64,000 nucleotides of DNA from CADEDH01 sp965263455 (GCA_965263455.1 CBDHHN010000004.1:372001-436000), one strand, 5' to 3'; positions 16,533 to 24,969 are shown, numbered from the stretch's first letter. Numbers and translations are program-made. The notes: generated by a model from the sequence alone, not told the origin.

Positions 16533-17018
16533 ATGGAGTCGATCAACGGGCTGCCGACCCACGTCCTGGCCGTTCACGCCCCTGTCGTCCTGACCCCACT
16601 CCTGCTGCTGCTGGCCCTGGTGCTGGCGGTCAAGGCGGACTGGCGACAGCGATCGGGGTTCCTGCTGGCGGGGGCGGCCCTGGCCACCGTGGTGGCCGCC
16701 GCCCTCGCCGTGCTCTCGGGTCGGGCGTTCGACCGGGTCGTGGGCGATCGGGTCGACACCACCGACCACGAGCGACTGGCCTACACCGCGTTGGCCCTGC
16801 TGACGGCTGCGCTGGTGGCCGCCGTGGCGCTCGCCGTGCTCGACCGACGGGCCGCGGCCGATGGACCGGCGGTCGGGCCCGGCCCGATGACCAACCGGAT
16901 CCTGTCCGGGCTGGTGGTGGTCCTGACCGGGGCCGCCACCTGGTGGATGGTGCTGACCGGGGACGAGGGGGCCCGATTGGTGTGGAAGGGCGTCGTGGGC
17001 GCCATCATGCCCGGGTGA
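16533..17018 (+). CDS. DUF2231 family membrane protein
   Basis: The 161-residue protein has four hydrophobic helices. The first carries the family signature HVLAVHAPVVLTPL (His10, His15) and the last ends TGDEGARLVWKGVV. DUF2231 proteins are small membrane proteins thought to bind heme or metal through the paired His; the role is unproven. It starts 10 nt after the cupredoxin stop, and its stop overlaps the MarR start as GTGA. The three products are thus made together, and a membrane redox or metal role is likely. Confidence 0.82.
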   Translation: MESINGLPTHVLAVHAPVVLTPLLLLLALVLAVKADWRQRSGFLLAGAALATVVAAALAVLSGRAFDRVVGDRVDTTDHERLAYTALALLTAALVAAVALAVLDRRAAADGPAVGPGPMTNRILSGLVVVLTGAATWWMVLTGDEGARLVWKGVVGAIMPG

Positions 17019-17548
17019 GCGATGACTACGATCCGGAGGCCCTGGCCGGGACCGGCCGCCACCTGACCAAGACCGAGCTGCGGGCCTGGACCCGGTTCCT
17101 CGACACCGGCCGCCTCCTGGAGGAGGTCCTGGCCCGCCACGTGAGCCGCGAGCACAACATGACCCACTCCGACTACGAGGTCCTCGTGCGCCTCGACGGA
17201 GCCGGCGGGTCGATGCGGATGGCGATGCTGGCGGAACAGGTCGTGTCGTCGGTCCAGAAGCTGACCCACACCGCCAACCGGCTGGAGGAGCGGGGCTGGA
17301 TCCAGCGGGTGCCGGTCGAGGGCGACGGTCGGGGTCTGCTCGCCGTCCTCCTCCCGCCCGGGCGGCAGGCGCTGGCCGCCGCGGCCGGGGAGCACGCCGC
17401 CCTCATCAAGAGATTCCTGCTCGACGACCTGACCGAGGCCGAGCAGATCCACCTCGGCGACACCATGGACCGCCTGTCCGCCCACCTGCGGGTCCACCGT
17501 CGGGGTGAGCCCTGCCCCCGGTGCGGCGACGACACCGGGTCGCCCTGA
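17015..17548 (+). CDS. MarR-family transcriptional regulator
   Basis: The 177-residue winged-helix protein has NMTHSDYEVLVRL, MAMLAEQVVSSVQKLTHTANRLEERGWI as the recognition region, and VEGDGRGLLAVLLPPGRQAL as the wing and dimer helix. I start it at the GTG at 17015, which overlaps the DUF2231 stop. The ligand is unknown. It ends with a CPRCGDD motif, a possible extra redox or metal site. The likely target is the palindrome at 15801-15812 upstream of its own operon. Confidence 0.88.
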   Translation: MSDDYDPEALAGTGRHLTKTELRAWTRFLDTGRLLEEVLARHVSREHNMTHSDYEVLVRLDGAGGSMRMAMLAEQVVSSVQKLTHTANRLEERGWIQRVPVEGDGRGLLAVLLPPGRQALAAAAGEHAALIKRFLLDDLTEAEQIHLGDTMDRLSAHLRVHRRGEPCPRCGDDTGSP

Positions 17549-17628
17549 CCCTCCCCCCCCCCGCCCCTCGGGCGCAACCACGGTGGGCGGTCTGGCCCGG
17601 GAGTGGACGGGTGCACCAGGATGCGGGC

Positions 17629-18927
17629 ATGGACTTCGCCATCGACCCCGACTTCCAGGCCGAGCTCGACTGGATCGACTCCTTCGTCCGAGAGGAGATC
17701 GAGCCCCTCGATTTCATCATCGCCTCGCCCTACGACCTCGAGGATCCGATCCGGGCCGAGATCATTCCGCCCCTCCAGAAGATCGTCCAGGACCGGAAGC
17801 TCTGGGCCTGCCATCTCGGCCCCGACCTCGGTGGCCCCGGCTACGGCCAGCTCAAGCTGGCTCTGATGAACGAGATCCTGGGTCGGGCCCGCTGCGCCTC
17901 CACCGTGTTCGGCACCCAGGCCCCCGACACCGGCAACTCGGAGATCCTGGCCCACTTCGGCACCGACGAGCAGAAGGAGCGATTCCTGGCCCCGTTGCTC
18001 CGCAACGAGATCGTGTCGTGCTACTCGATGACCGAGCCCCAGGGCGGGGCCGACCCGGCCGTGTTCCAGACCACGGCGGTCCAGGACGGCGACGAGTGGG
18101 TCATCAACGGCGAGAAGTGGTTCTCCTCCAACGCCCGCTACGCCGCCTTCCTGATCACCATGGTGGTGACCGACCCCGAGAACGAACTGGTCAAGAGCCA
18201 GTCGATGTTCCTCATCCCAACCGACACGCCCGGCGTCGAGATCGTGCGCAACGTCGGCTTGGGCTACGAGTCGGAGTCCGACGACCACGGCAGCCACGCC
18301 TACATCCGCTACACCGACGTGCGGGTCCCGGCCGAGAACCTGCTCGGCCCGCGTGGCGGGGGCTTCGCCGTGGCCCAGACCCGCCTCGGTGGGGGCCGGA
18401 TCCACCACGCCATGCGGACCTGCGGCCGGGTGCGGCGCATGTTCGACGCCATGTGCGAGCGGGCCCTGTCCCGCACGACCAAGGGCGAACTGCTGAGCCA
18501 GAAGCAGATGGTGCAGGAGATGATCGCCGACTCCTGGATCGAGATGGAGATGTTCCGGCTCCTGGTCCTGCGCACGGCGTGGCGGATCGACGAGCTGCAG
18601 GACTATCGCAAGGTCCGCAAGGACATCTCGGCCGTGAAGGCGGCCATGCCCGGCGTGTACCGCAACATCGCCTCCCGGGCCCTCCAGCTCCACGGCTCGC
18701 TCGGGGCCTCGTGGGAGATGCCGTTCGCCAAGGAGGTCATCGAATCGTTCCACATGGGCCTGGCCGACGGCCCGACCGAGGTGCACAAGGTCCAGGTGGC
18801 CCGCCAGGTCCTCCGCGACTACGCCCCGACCGACGACCTGTTCCCCTCGACCCACCTGCCTCGCCTCCGGGCCGCGGCCGAGGCCAAGTACGCCGACGTG
18901 CTGGAGCGCCACCTGGAGACGCTGTAG
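17629..18927 (+). CDS. Acyl-CoA dehydrogenase family protein
   Basis: The 432-residue flavoprotein has the family signatures CYSMTEPQGGADPA (near residue 135), WVINGEKWFSSNA, GRIHHAMRTCG, LHGSLGAS and GPTEVHKVQVARQ. Such enzymes desaturate acyl-CoAs at C2-C3 with FAD and pass electrons to ETF. The substrate could be a medium, branched or unusual acyl-CoA. The ATG at 17629 begins the standard N-terminus MDFAIDPDFQAEL; the longer frame upstream is not conserved in character. No fatty-acid operon surrounds it. Confidence 0.9.
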   Translation: MDFAIDPDFQAELDWIDSFVREEIEPLDFIIASPYDLEDPIRAEIIPPLQKIVQDRKLWACHLGPDLGGPGYGQLKLALMNEILGRARCASTVFGTQAPDTGNSEILAHFGTDEQKERFLAPLLRNEIVSCYSMTEPQGGADPAVFQTTAVQDGDEWVINGEKWFSSNARYAAFLITMVVTDPENELVKSQSMFLIPTDTPGVEIVRNVGLGYESESDDHGSHAYIRYTDVRVPAENLLGPRGGGFAVAQTRLGGGRIHHAMRTCGRVRRMFDAMCERALSRTTKGELLSQKQMVQEMIADSWIEMEMFRLLVLRTAWRIDELQDYRKVRKDISAVKAAMPGVYRNIASRALQLHGSLGASWEMPFAKEVIESFHMGLADGPTEVHKVQVARQVLRDYAPTDDLFPSTHLPRLRAAAEAKYADVLERHLETL

Positions 18928-18981
18928 CGGCCGGCCGAAGGTCGTGGAGCCCGGCGTGCCGGTCGGCGTCGGCCCTGCCCG

Positions 18982-20145
18982 CTAACCGTCGGAGCCGGCG
19001 CCGGGTCCGAGGGGATCGCCGTCGCCGGGCTCTCCCCCGCCGTCGTCCGCGGCGGCGGCCTCGGCCACCCAGGGCCCCCACCGGTCGGGGTGGGCTGCGA
19101 TCCAGTCGGCTGCGGCCTCGTCGATGGTCAGACCCCCGGCCTCCACCGCCACCAGCAACGCCATCTGATCCTCGGTGGTGAGGGCGAACTGCTGGAGGAA
19201 GGCGAGAACCCCGGGCGCCTTGGCCGGCAGGGCGATGGACGAGGCCTTGAACAGCTGGTTGACCGGATAGTCGCAGTCGACGCCCCGCCCCCCGGCGTCG
19301 GCGGCCTCGGCGCACGCATCGGTGCGGGGCGGCAGACCCACCCCGACCAGGTCGTAGCGGGCGACCGCCGCCGTCGGGGTCCACCAGTACACCAGGATGG
19401 GCTCCTCGGCTTCGACGGCGGCGGCCAGGGCCGCCTCGGTGGCCTGCTCCGAGCCGGAGAACTCGACGTCGAACGGGAGACCGAGGTTGGCGATGATCTC
19501 CGCGTCGTACTGCTCGTAGTCGGGATTGGTCCCCAGGAACCGACCTCGGGGGCGGGTGGCGGGGGTGGCGAAGCGCTCGGCCACCCCCGGATCGACATAG
19601 CCCTCCCAGGTGGCGAGCGCGGGGTCGGCATCGACCACGTAACGGGGGACGAACCACCCGACCTTGCCCACCGAACCCAGCGGCCCGAGATCGAGGACCT
19701 GCTCCCGCTCGAAGAAGCGGCGGTGCTCGTCGGTCATGGCCGAGGGCCAGATCTCGAGGGCGGCGTCGAGGGAACCGTCGGCCAAGCCGTCGTACATCTC
19801 GTCGGCGTCGTCGAGCCGGACCGGTACCACCGGATGACCCAGATGGCGTTCGATCAGTTGCTCGGCCACCGCCACGTTGAGGGCCGACGCCGTCCAGTCG
19901 TTGACCACGAGGTTGACGGTCGGTCGGTCGACGAAGCCGGGGCCGGCCACGGTTGCCCCCTCACCGTCCGACCCGACGTCGTCGCCCCCCTGCTCGGTCG
20001 TCGCCCCCGAACAGGCGGCGAAGGCAAGTGCGGCCAGGATCAGCACCAGCGGACCCACGATGGCGGGAGACGCCGTCCACCGCCCCCAACGGGGGTCGGG
20101 GCGGCCGTCGGCGCCGGTACCGAGCTCGTCACCTCCCGTCGACAT
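18982..20145 (-). CDS. Glycine-betaine/choline-type ABC substrate-binding lipoprotein (ProX/OpuAC-like)
   Basis: The 387-residue lipoprotein has a lipobox (ALAFAAC) after a long cytoplasmic lead and then a type-2 periplasmic-binding fold of the OpuAC class. Features are VNLVVNDWTASALNVAVAE, DAALEIWPSAM, FLGTNPDYEQYDAEI, EPILVYWWTPTAAV and a Cys pair in ACAEAADAGGRGVDCDYPV. Relatives bind betaine, proline or choline. No ABC permease or ATPase is near, so it is an orphan receptor here. It diverges from the nitrile hydratase operon across a 24-bp gap that holds a 16-bp palindrome. The ATG at 20145 fits that promoter. Confidence 0.82.
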   Translation of the reverse strand: MSTGGDELGTGADGRPDPRWGRWTASPAIVGPLVLILAALAFAACSGATTEQGGDDVGSDGEGATVAGPGFVDRPTVNLVVNDWTASALNVAVAEQLIERHLGHPVVPVRLDDADEMYDGLADGSLDAALEIWPSAMTDEHRRFFEREQVLDLGPLGSVGKVGWFVPRYVVDADPALATWEGYVDPGVAERFATPATRPRGRFLGTNPDYEQYDAEIIANLGLPFDVEFSGSEQATEAALAAAVEAEEPILVYWWTPTAAVARYDLVGVGLPPRTDACAEAADAGGRGVDCDYPVNQLFKASSIALPAKAPGVLAFLQQFALTTEDQMALLVAVEAGGLTIDEAAADWIAAHPDRWGPWVAEAAAADDGGGEPGDGDPLGPGAGSDG

Positions 20146-20150
20146 CGCCC

Positions 20151-20166
20151 GCCACGCTAGCGTGGC
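20151..20166. promoter_or_regulatory. 16-bp palindrome with both divergent -10 elements
   Basis: GCCACGCTAGCGTGGC is a perfect palindrome. It contains TAGCGT on both strands: 20158-20163 on plus, 6 nt before the GTG at 20170, and 20154-20159 on minus, 8 nt before the ATG at 20145. The two leaderless promoters therefore share one symmetric site that could also be an operator. Confidence 0.6.
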
Positions 20167-20169
20167 CGG

Positions 20170-20868
20170 GTGGACGGCATTCACGATCTGGGCGGAGTCG
20201 AGGGGTACGGGCCGGTGCCCTATGTACCCGAGGAGCGGGCTCGGGTCGGCCAACGGTGGGAAGGGGTGGCGGGGGCGGCCCTGTTCGCCCTGCTCCGTTC
20301 GGGCAAGACCAACCTCGACGCCCACCGGCACCGCATCGAGCGGCTCGATCCCGAACGGTATCTACCCATCACCTACTGGGGCCGATGGCTGGCCGCGGTC
20401 GAGGTGGCGGCGGTGGAGCAACGCATCCTCGAACCGGTCGCCGTCGACGAGCGACTGCGGACCCTGGGCCACCGACCCGATCACTCCGCCGCCCCACCCC
20501 GGCTCCATCCGGTGGCGGCGTTGGAGTCGACGACCAACGAGCCCGGCTTCATCCGGTCGGTCGACGATCCGCCCCGCTTCGCCGTCGGCGACGCGGTCAG
20601 GACCCTCGACCATCCGCCACTGCGGGGCCACACCCGCCTCCCGCGCTACGCACGCGGTCGCCGGGGTCGGATCGCCCGGGTCTACCCCGCCTTCACCTTC
20701 CCCGACACGACGGCCCACGGTCGAGGCGAGGACCCGTGCTACGTCTACGCCGTGGCCTTCGACGCCACCGAGTTGTGGGGCCCCGACGCCGACCCGGGCC
20801 AGCGCTGCCATCTGGACGTGTTCGAGCCCTACCTGCTCCCCACCGCCGCCGAGGAGGCCATCGGATGA
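20170..20868 (+). CDS. nthB: Nitrile hydratase subunit beta
   Basis: The 232-residue subunit has the conserved N-terminus MDGIHDLGGVEGYGPVPY, the central YLPITYWGRWLAAVE helix, and the C-terminal SH3-like barrel with FAVGDAVRT, GRRGRIARVYPAFTFPDT and CYVYAVAFDATELWG. With the alpha subunit it forms a cytosolic metalloenzyme that adds water to nitriles to give amides. The beta-alpha-activator order is the arrangement usual for cobalt enzymes. The GTG start is 6 nt after a -10 element, with no leader. Its stop overlaps the alpha start as ATGA. Confidence 0.92.
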   Translation: MDGIHDLGGVEGYGPVPYVPEERARVGQRWEGVAGAALFALLRSGKTNLDAHRHRIERLDPERYLPITYWGRWLAAVEVAAVEQRILEPVAVDERLRTLGHRPDHSAAPPRLHPVAALESTTNEPGFIRSVDDPPRFAVGDAVRTLDHPPLRGHTRLPRYARGRRGRIARVYPAFTFPDTTAHGRGEDPCYVYAVAFDATELWGPDADPGQRCHLDVFEPYLLPTAAEEAIG

Positions 20869-21503
20869 CCACTCCGACCGACGACACCCCGCACGGACAC
20901 GAACTCCATGGCGAGGACCTGGCCCGGGCCCAGGCGCTTCGGGCCGAGGCACTGGAGATGCTCCTGGTGGAGCAGGGCATCCTCACCGACACCGAGGTCG
21001 ACCACTACATCGAGACCTGGAATCACCGGATCGGCCCCATGGAAGGGGCCAGGGTGGTGGCCCGGGCCTGGACCGACCCCGACTTCCGGGAACGCCTGGC
21101 CCGCGACGCCACCACCGCCGTCACCGAGGTCGGGGTCAACCCGGGTCGCCTGGAGCGGTTGGAGGTGGTGCTGAACGAGCCCGGCGTGCACAACGTGGTG
21201 TGCTGCACCCTATGCTCGTGCTACCCGTGGACCCTGCTCGGCCTGCCCCCGGCCTGGTACAAGTCGCCGGAGTACCGCTCGCGGGTCGTCCGGGAACCCC
21301 GACGGGTGCTGGCCGAGATGGGCCTCGACCTTCCCGACGGGACCGAGATCAACGTGTGGGACTCCAGCTCCGAGGTTCGATACCTGGTGGTGCCGGAGCG
21401 GCCTGAGGGGACCGACGGCCTCGCGGAGGATGAACTCGTCGCCCTGGTGACCCGGGACGCCATGATCGGGGTCGCCGTGATCGAGGGTCCGGCGGACCGG
21501 TGA
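20865..21503 (+). CDS. nthA: Nitrile hydratase subunit alpha, cobalt type
   Basis: The 212-residue subunit carries the metal-binding claw CTLCSC (Cys114, Cys117, Ser118, Cys119). In active enzymes two of the Cys are oxidised to sulfinic and sulfenic acid. Thr at position 115 (CTLCSC, not CSLCSC) marks the non-corrin Co(III) type. An extra Cys113 directly precedes the claw. The rest is typical: HYIETWNHRIGPMEGARVVARAW, LPPAWYKSPEYRSRVV and INVWDSSSEVRYLVVP. The ATG at 20865 overlaps the beta stop and its own stop overlaps the activator start, so all three are translationally coupled. Confidence 0.94.
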   Translation: MTTPTDDTPHGHELHGEDLARAQALRAEALEMLLVEQGILTDTEVDHYIETWNHRIGPMEGARVVARAWTDPDFRERLARDATTAVTEVGVNPGRLERLEVVLNEPGVHNVVCCTLCSCYPWTLLGLPPAWYKSPEYRSRVVREPRRVLAEMGLDLPDGTEINVWDSSSEVRYLVVPERPEGTDGLAEDELVALVTRDAMIGVAVIEGPADR

Positions 21504-21973
21504 CTGCGGCCGAGGGCCCGATGCCCTTGCCCGATCCCGACGCCCCGGAGGATCCGACCGGCCTGGCCGGCACGGCCGCGCCGCCCCGGGCCAACGGCGA
21601 ACTCGTCTTCACCGCCCCCTGGCAGTCCCGGCTCTTCGCCACCACCATGGCCCTGCGCGAACGCGACGTCATCGACGGTGAGCGGTTCCGCCGACGACTG
21701 ATCCACGAGATCGAGGTCCACACCGCGGCCCTCGCCTCCACCGCCGACTACGACTACTGGGGGTGCTGGCAACGGGCCCTGGAGACCGTCCTGGCCACGA
21801 CCGAGGTCGTGGCGGCGGGCGACGTCGAGCGCCGGACGGCCGATCTCGCGGCCCGGCCGCCCGACCACGACCACCACCACGACCACGGCGACCACCACGA
21901 CCACGGCGACCACCACGACCACCACCACGACCACGGCGACCACCACGGCCACGGCGACCACCACGACCGGTAG
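21500..21973 (+). CDS. Nitrile hydratase activator/cobalt chaperone with His-rich tail
   Basis: The 157-residue protein belongs to the nitrile hydratase accessory (P14K/NhlE-like) group, related to the beta-subunit N-terminus: NGELVFTAPWQSRLFATTMAL, then YDYWGCWQRALETVLA. Such activators load cobalt into the alpha subunit by subunit exchange. The last 37 residues are nearly all His, Asp and Gly (DHDHHHDHGDHHDHGDHHDH and on), an added metal store not normal for the family. The GTG start overlaps the alpha stop as GTGA. The tail resembles those of nickel chaperones HypB and UreE by analogy only. Confidence 0.86.
   Translation: MTAAEGPMPLPDPDAPEDPTGLAGTAAPPRANGELVFTAPWQSRLFATTMALRERDVIDGERFRRRLIHEIEVHTAALASTADYDYWGCWQRALETVLATTEVVAAGDVERRTADLAARPPDHDHHHDHGDHHDHGDHHDHHHDHGDHHGHGDHHDR
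21861..21970 (+). repeat. Tandem GACCAC-type repeat encoding the His/Asp tail
   Basis: Short imperfect tandem repeats of GACCACCAC and GACCACGGC encode the His-Asp-Gly tail of the nitrile hydratase activator. It is prone to length variation in whole codons. Confidence 0.7.
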
Positions 21974-21981
21974 CCGCCGAC

Positions 21982-23214
21982 TCAGGACCGTCCGGCGGTC
22001 CGGAGCACGGCGCCGAGCAGCACATCGGCTCCCCGCCCCGCCTGCTCCGGGGTGATGCGCTCGGCCTCATTGTGACTCAGGCCGTTCTCGCAGGGCACGA
22101 AGATCATCGACGTCGGCACGTGCTGGGCCAGGTAGCAGGCGTCGTGCCCCGCCCCCGAGACGATGTCGGCCGAGGCGAAGCCGAGGTCCCGGACCGCGTC
22201 GGTCACCGCGGCCACACAGTCGGGGTCGAAGGTGACCGGTGGCGAGTCGTTCTCGCGCCGCACCGTGGCGCCGACCCCGGTCCGCTCGGCCACCTCGGCC
22301 ACGGTGGCCCGCATCGTGGCCTCCAGCCCATCGAGTACGGCGAGGTCCGGGTGGCGCAGATCGAGGGTGCAGGCCAGCTCGGCGGGCACGGTGTTGGGCG
22401 ACACGGGCTGGGAGGCGAACTGGGCGAAGGTGGCCCGGGCCCAGGGTCCGTTGGCCTCGACCGCCCGGTACACGCCGTCGATGATGGCGGCGATGGCCCG
22501 GGCCGGGTCCCGACGGACCGTCATCGGCGTCGGACCGGCATGGGCCGGAAAGCCGGTGAGCTCCAGGGTGTACCAGCGCAGTCCCTGGACTCCGGTGACG
22601 ACCCCGATGTCGAGGTTCTCCTGTTCGAGGATGGGCCCCTGTTCGATGTGGAGCTCGAACCCGGCGCGGTAGGGACGGGGCCGGGCCGGACGAGCGCCCC
22701 GCCATCCGAGCCGGTCGAGTTCGTGGGCCACCGAGATCCCGTTCAGGTCGGTGAGCGCCAGTGCCTCGTCGAGGGCCAGGCGCCCGGCCCACACGGCCGA
22801 GCCCATCATGGAGTGCTGGAATCGGGAGCCCTCCTCGTTGGTCCAGACCACGAGCTCGATCGGCCGTTCGGTGCCGATGCCATGGTCGTTCAGGGTCTCG
22901 ATGACCTCGAGTCCCCCGAGCACGCCGTACACCCCGTCGAATCGGCCGCCGGTTGGTTGGGTATCGAGGTGGCTCCCGACCACGACGGGATCGAGGTCGG
23001 GGTCGGATCCGGGCCGCCGGACGAACAGGTTGCCGATCTCATCGGTCTCGGCCGTGCAGCCCGCGGCCTCAGCCCAGGCCAGGAACCGGGCCCGCCCGGC
23101 GGCGTCGTCGTCGCTGAGGGCCTGACGGTTGCTGCCCCCGGCGGCGGTGGCCCCGACCTCGGCCATCGACAACAGCCGGCGCCACAATCGTTCAGGATCG
23201 ATTCGGGTCTCCAT
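21982..23214 (-). CDS. M20-family amidohydrolase (carbamoyl-amino-acid/ureidopropionase/allantoate type)
   Basis: The 410-residue zinc hydrolase has GSHLDTQPTGGRFDGVYGV and TNEEGSRFQHSMMGS as metal-ligand segments, the dimerisation lid FPAHAGPTPMTVRRDPARA, and the final SGAGHDACYLAQHVPTSMIF and GLSHNEAE. This pattern is the N-carbamoyl-L-amino acid hydrolase/beta-ureidopropionase/allantoate amidohydrolase group, which releases ammonia and CO2 from ureido compounds. Which substrate is used cannot be told. It converges on the nitrile hydratase operon with a gap of only 8 nt. TAGTCT lies 6 nt before its ATG. Confidence 0.9.
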   Translation of the reverse strand: METRIDPERLWRRLLSMAEVGATAAGGSNRQALSDDDAAGRARFLAWAEAAGCTAETDEIGNLFVRRPGSDPDLDPVVVGSHLDTQPTGGRFDGVYGVLGGLEVIETLNDHGIGTERPIELVVWTNEEGSRFQHSMMGSAVWAGRLALDEALALTDLNGISVAHELDRLGWRGARPARPRPYRAGFELHIEQGPILEQENLDIGVVTGVQGLRWYTLELTGFPAHAGPTPMTVRRDPARAIAAIIDGVYRAVEANGPWARATFAQFASQPVSPNTVPAELACTLDLRHPDLAVLDGLEATMRATVAEVAERTGVGATVRRENDSPPVTFDPDCVAAVTDAVRDLGFASADIVSGAGHDACYLAQHVPTSMIFVPCENGLSHNEAERITPEQAGRGADVLLGAVLRTAGRS

Positions 23215-23220
23215 CGGCGC

Positions 23221-23226
23221 AGACTA
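23221..23226 (-). promoter_or_regulatory. -10 hexamer TAGTCT, leaderless start
   Basis: TAGTCT on the minus strand ends 6 nt before the ATG at 23214 of the M20 gene. Confidence 0.45.
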
Positions 23227-23319
23227 CGACACGGCGTCCGACGGTACCGCCGCCGAGGGCCGAGCTCCGGATGCGGCCGCCGCGCCGCACGTGGCGTGCG
23301 GCCGCCGGGCAAGCCGGGC

Positions 23320-24969
23320 TCAGCCGGCCGGCGCGTCGGGGTCGAAGCGCAGACCCCAACACTGGTCGGGGATCGACAGCCCGGTCGCGGTGCAGTAGGC
23401 CTCGGCCTCGTCCCTCGAGTCGAACCCGTCGACGAAGAGGTTCCAATAGCCGGGAGCGAGGCTGGGGAACCAGTCGCTCGGCATCAGCTCGAGCTCGGGG
23501 TGATTCACCGCGAACTCGTCGAACCGGCGAATGGCCTCGGCCCAACCCTCGGTCTGGATGTCGACCGACGACAGGTTGGCCCGGTAGGTGACCCCCGAGA
23601 CCTCGCCTACGGCGTACACGACCACCGGGTCGGTGCTCACGTCGCCGGCGGGGCCGGTGATGGCGACCTCCAGAAGATGGCGACCGGGCTCGAACACCGT
23701 GGGCGGCAGCTCGGCCGCCGGCTCGGCCTGGGGGGCACCGTCGACCAGGAGCTGGTAGAGGGCACCCTCGGGCCCGCCGTTCACCCCGATCTGGTACTCG
23801 GTGCCGGCGGCGATCGGGCCTCCGGCCGCCTCGTCGAACGTGACCGAGGGCGGCTGGGTCGTCACGGGGGCCGCCACCGTGTCGACCGTGGTGTCGGTGG
23901 GCACGGAGGTGGTCACGTCGATCGGGGTCTCGACCTCGGAGCCGGTCGCCTCCTCGTCGCCCCTGGTCAGGAAGTAGGCGGCGGCGATGCCGGCCAGGAT
24001 CACCAGACCCAGCCCGAGGCCCAGGAGGACGGCCGACGGCTCCTTGGGCTTACGGCGGCCGCCCGAACGTGGACGCTCACCGGGTCGGCCCGGCGGCTTG
24101 GGCCCACCGGCCGGTCGAGGGCTGCGAGCCGAGGGGCGCCGCCCGGCGGCCCGAGGGGCGGGGCCGAGGGCGTCGTCGAGAGGCTCGGCCCGGGCCGCCA
24201 GACGGGCGGCCGACGGCTCCTGGCCCGGCCCGCTCAGAGGGGCGAAGGCGGTCTGGGCGTCGAAGGTCGCCGGGTCGTCGACCAGGGCGACGTCGTCGAA
24301 GGCGGCGGGACCGGCTCCCGGACCACGGAGCCCCGCGCCTCCACCGGCTGCCGGGGCGTCGCCGAAGAACATGGTGCCGTCGTCGTCGACGGGAGCCCGG
24401 GTGGCGGCGGCGGCCGCTGCGCTCATGGCCGGGGACAGCGAGGGGGACGGCGGCTGACCACCGGGACCGGCAGGTCGGCCCGGCATCCCGGGCCCACCGC
24501 GGCGTTGTTGGGCGCCCGGGGCGGGACGGCGGCCGCGCTCGGGGCGACGGCCACCGGGGGCCGGTGACGCCATCGGCTCCCCTTCGGGGCGCCGACCGGC
24601 CGGCGGACGACGTTCGGCGGCCGGTGATTCACCGGTCCGGCGAGGCGGACCGCCCGGACGACGGCCTCGACCCCGGCCAGGCTCGGCCTGCGGGGCCGAC
24701 GGCGCCGGAGCGCCGGGACCGGGCGACGGACGATCGCGACGAGGTCGGGCTCCGGTCCGGGCCGGACGATCCTCGCCCCGGCCCTCTCCCCGACGAGGGG
24801 GTTGACCAGGGGGCCGACCGGAGCGGGCCGGGCCCTGCGGGTCGGATCCTTGACGACCCCGGGAGGTCGAGGCTTGCCCCGGACCCGGGGCATCGGCTGA
24901 TGGCCTCTGTTCACGCTTCAACGGGACAATCCCCTCTACCAGCTCCGCCAGCTGGTTCGCGGCCCTCAC
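23320..24969 (-). CDS. Membrane protein with Pro/Arg-rich cytoplasmic half and C-terminal SPOR-like domain
   Basis: The 549-residue bitopic protein has a long Pro/Gly/Arg-rich disordered N-terminus (about 1-300), one membrane helix (LLGLGLGLVILAGIAAAYFL, near 315-335), a Thr-rich linker, a beta-rich domain, and a last 80 residues like an SPOR fold (GYWNLFVDGFDSRDEAEAYC). SPOR domains bind denuded septal peptidoglycan, so a place at the division site is plausible. The GTG at 24969 has AGGAG 3 nt upstream and TAAAAC before that. The low-complexity half makes the exact start less sure. Confidence 0.68.
   Translation of the reverse strand: MRAANQLAELVEGIVPLKREQRPSADAPGPGQASTSRGRQGSDPQGPARSGRPPGQPPRRGEGRGEDRPARTGARPRRDRPSPGPGAPAPSAPQAEPGRGRGRRPGGPPRRTGESPAAERRPPAGRRPEGEPMASPAPGGRRPERGRRPAPGAQQRRGGPGMPGRPAGPGGQPPSPSLSPAMSAAAAAATRAPVDDDGTMFFGDAPAAGGGAGLRGPGAGPAAFDDVALVDDPATFDAQTAFAPLSGPGQEPSAARLAARAEPLDDALGPAPRAAGRRPSARSPRPAGGPKPPGRPGERPRSGGRRKPKEPSAVLLGLGLGLVILAGIAAAYFLTRGDEEATGSEVETPIDVTTSVPTDTTVDTVAAPVTTQPPSVTFDEAAGGPIAAGTEYQIGVNGGPEGALYQLLVDGAPQAEPAAELPPTVFEPGRHLLEVAITGPAGDVSTDPVVVYAVGEVSGVTYRANLSSVDIQTEGWAEAIRRFDEFAVNHPELELMPSDWFPSLAPGYWNLFVDGFDSRDEAEAYCTATGLSIPDQCWGLRFDPDAPAG

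Noticed and set aside
21861..21970. CRISPR-like repeat
   Set aside because: The short GACCAC repeats have no spacers and are in frame, coding for the His tail of the nitrile hydratase activator. No cas gene is in the window.
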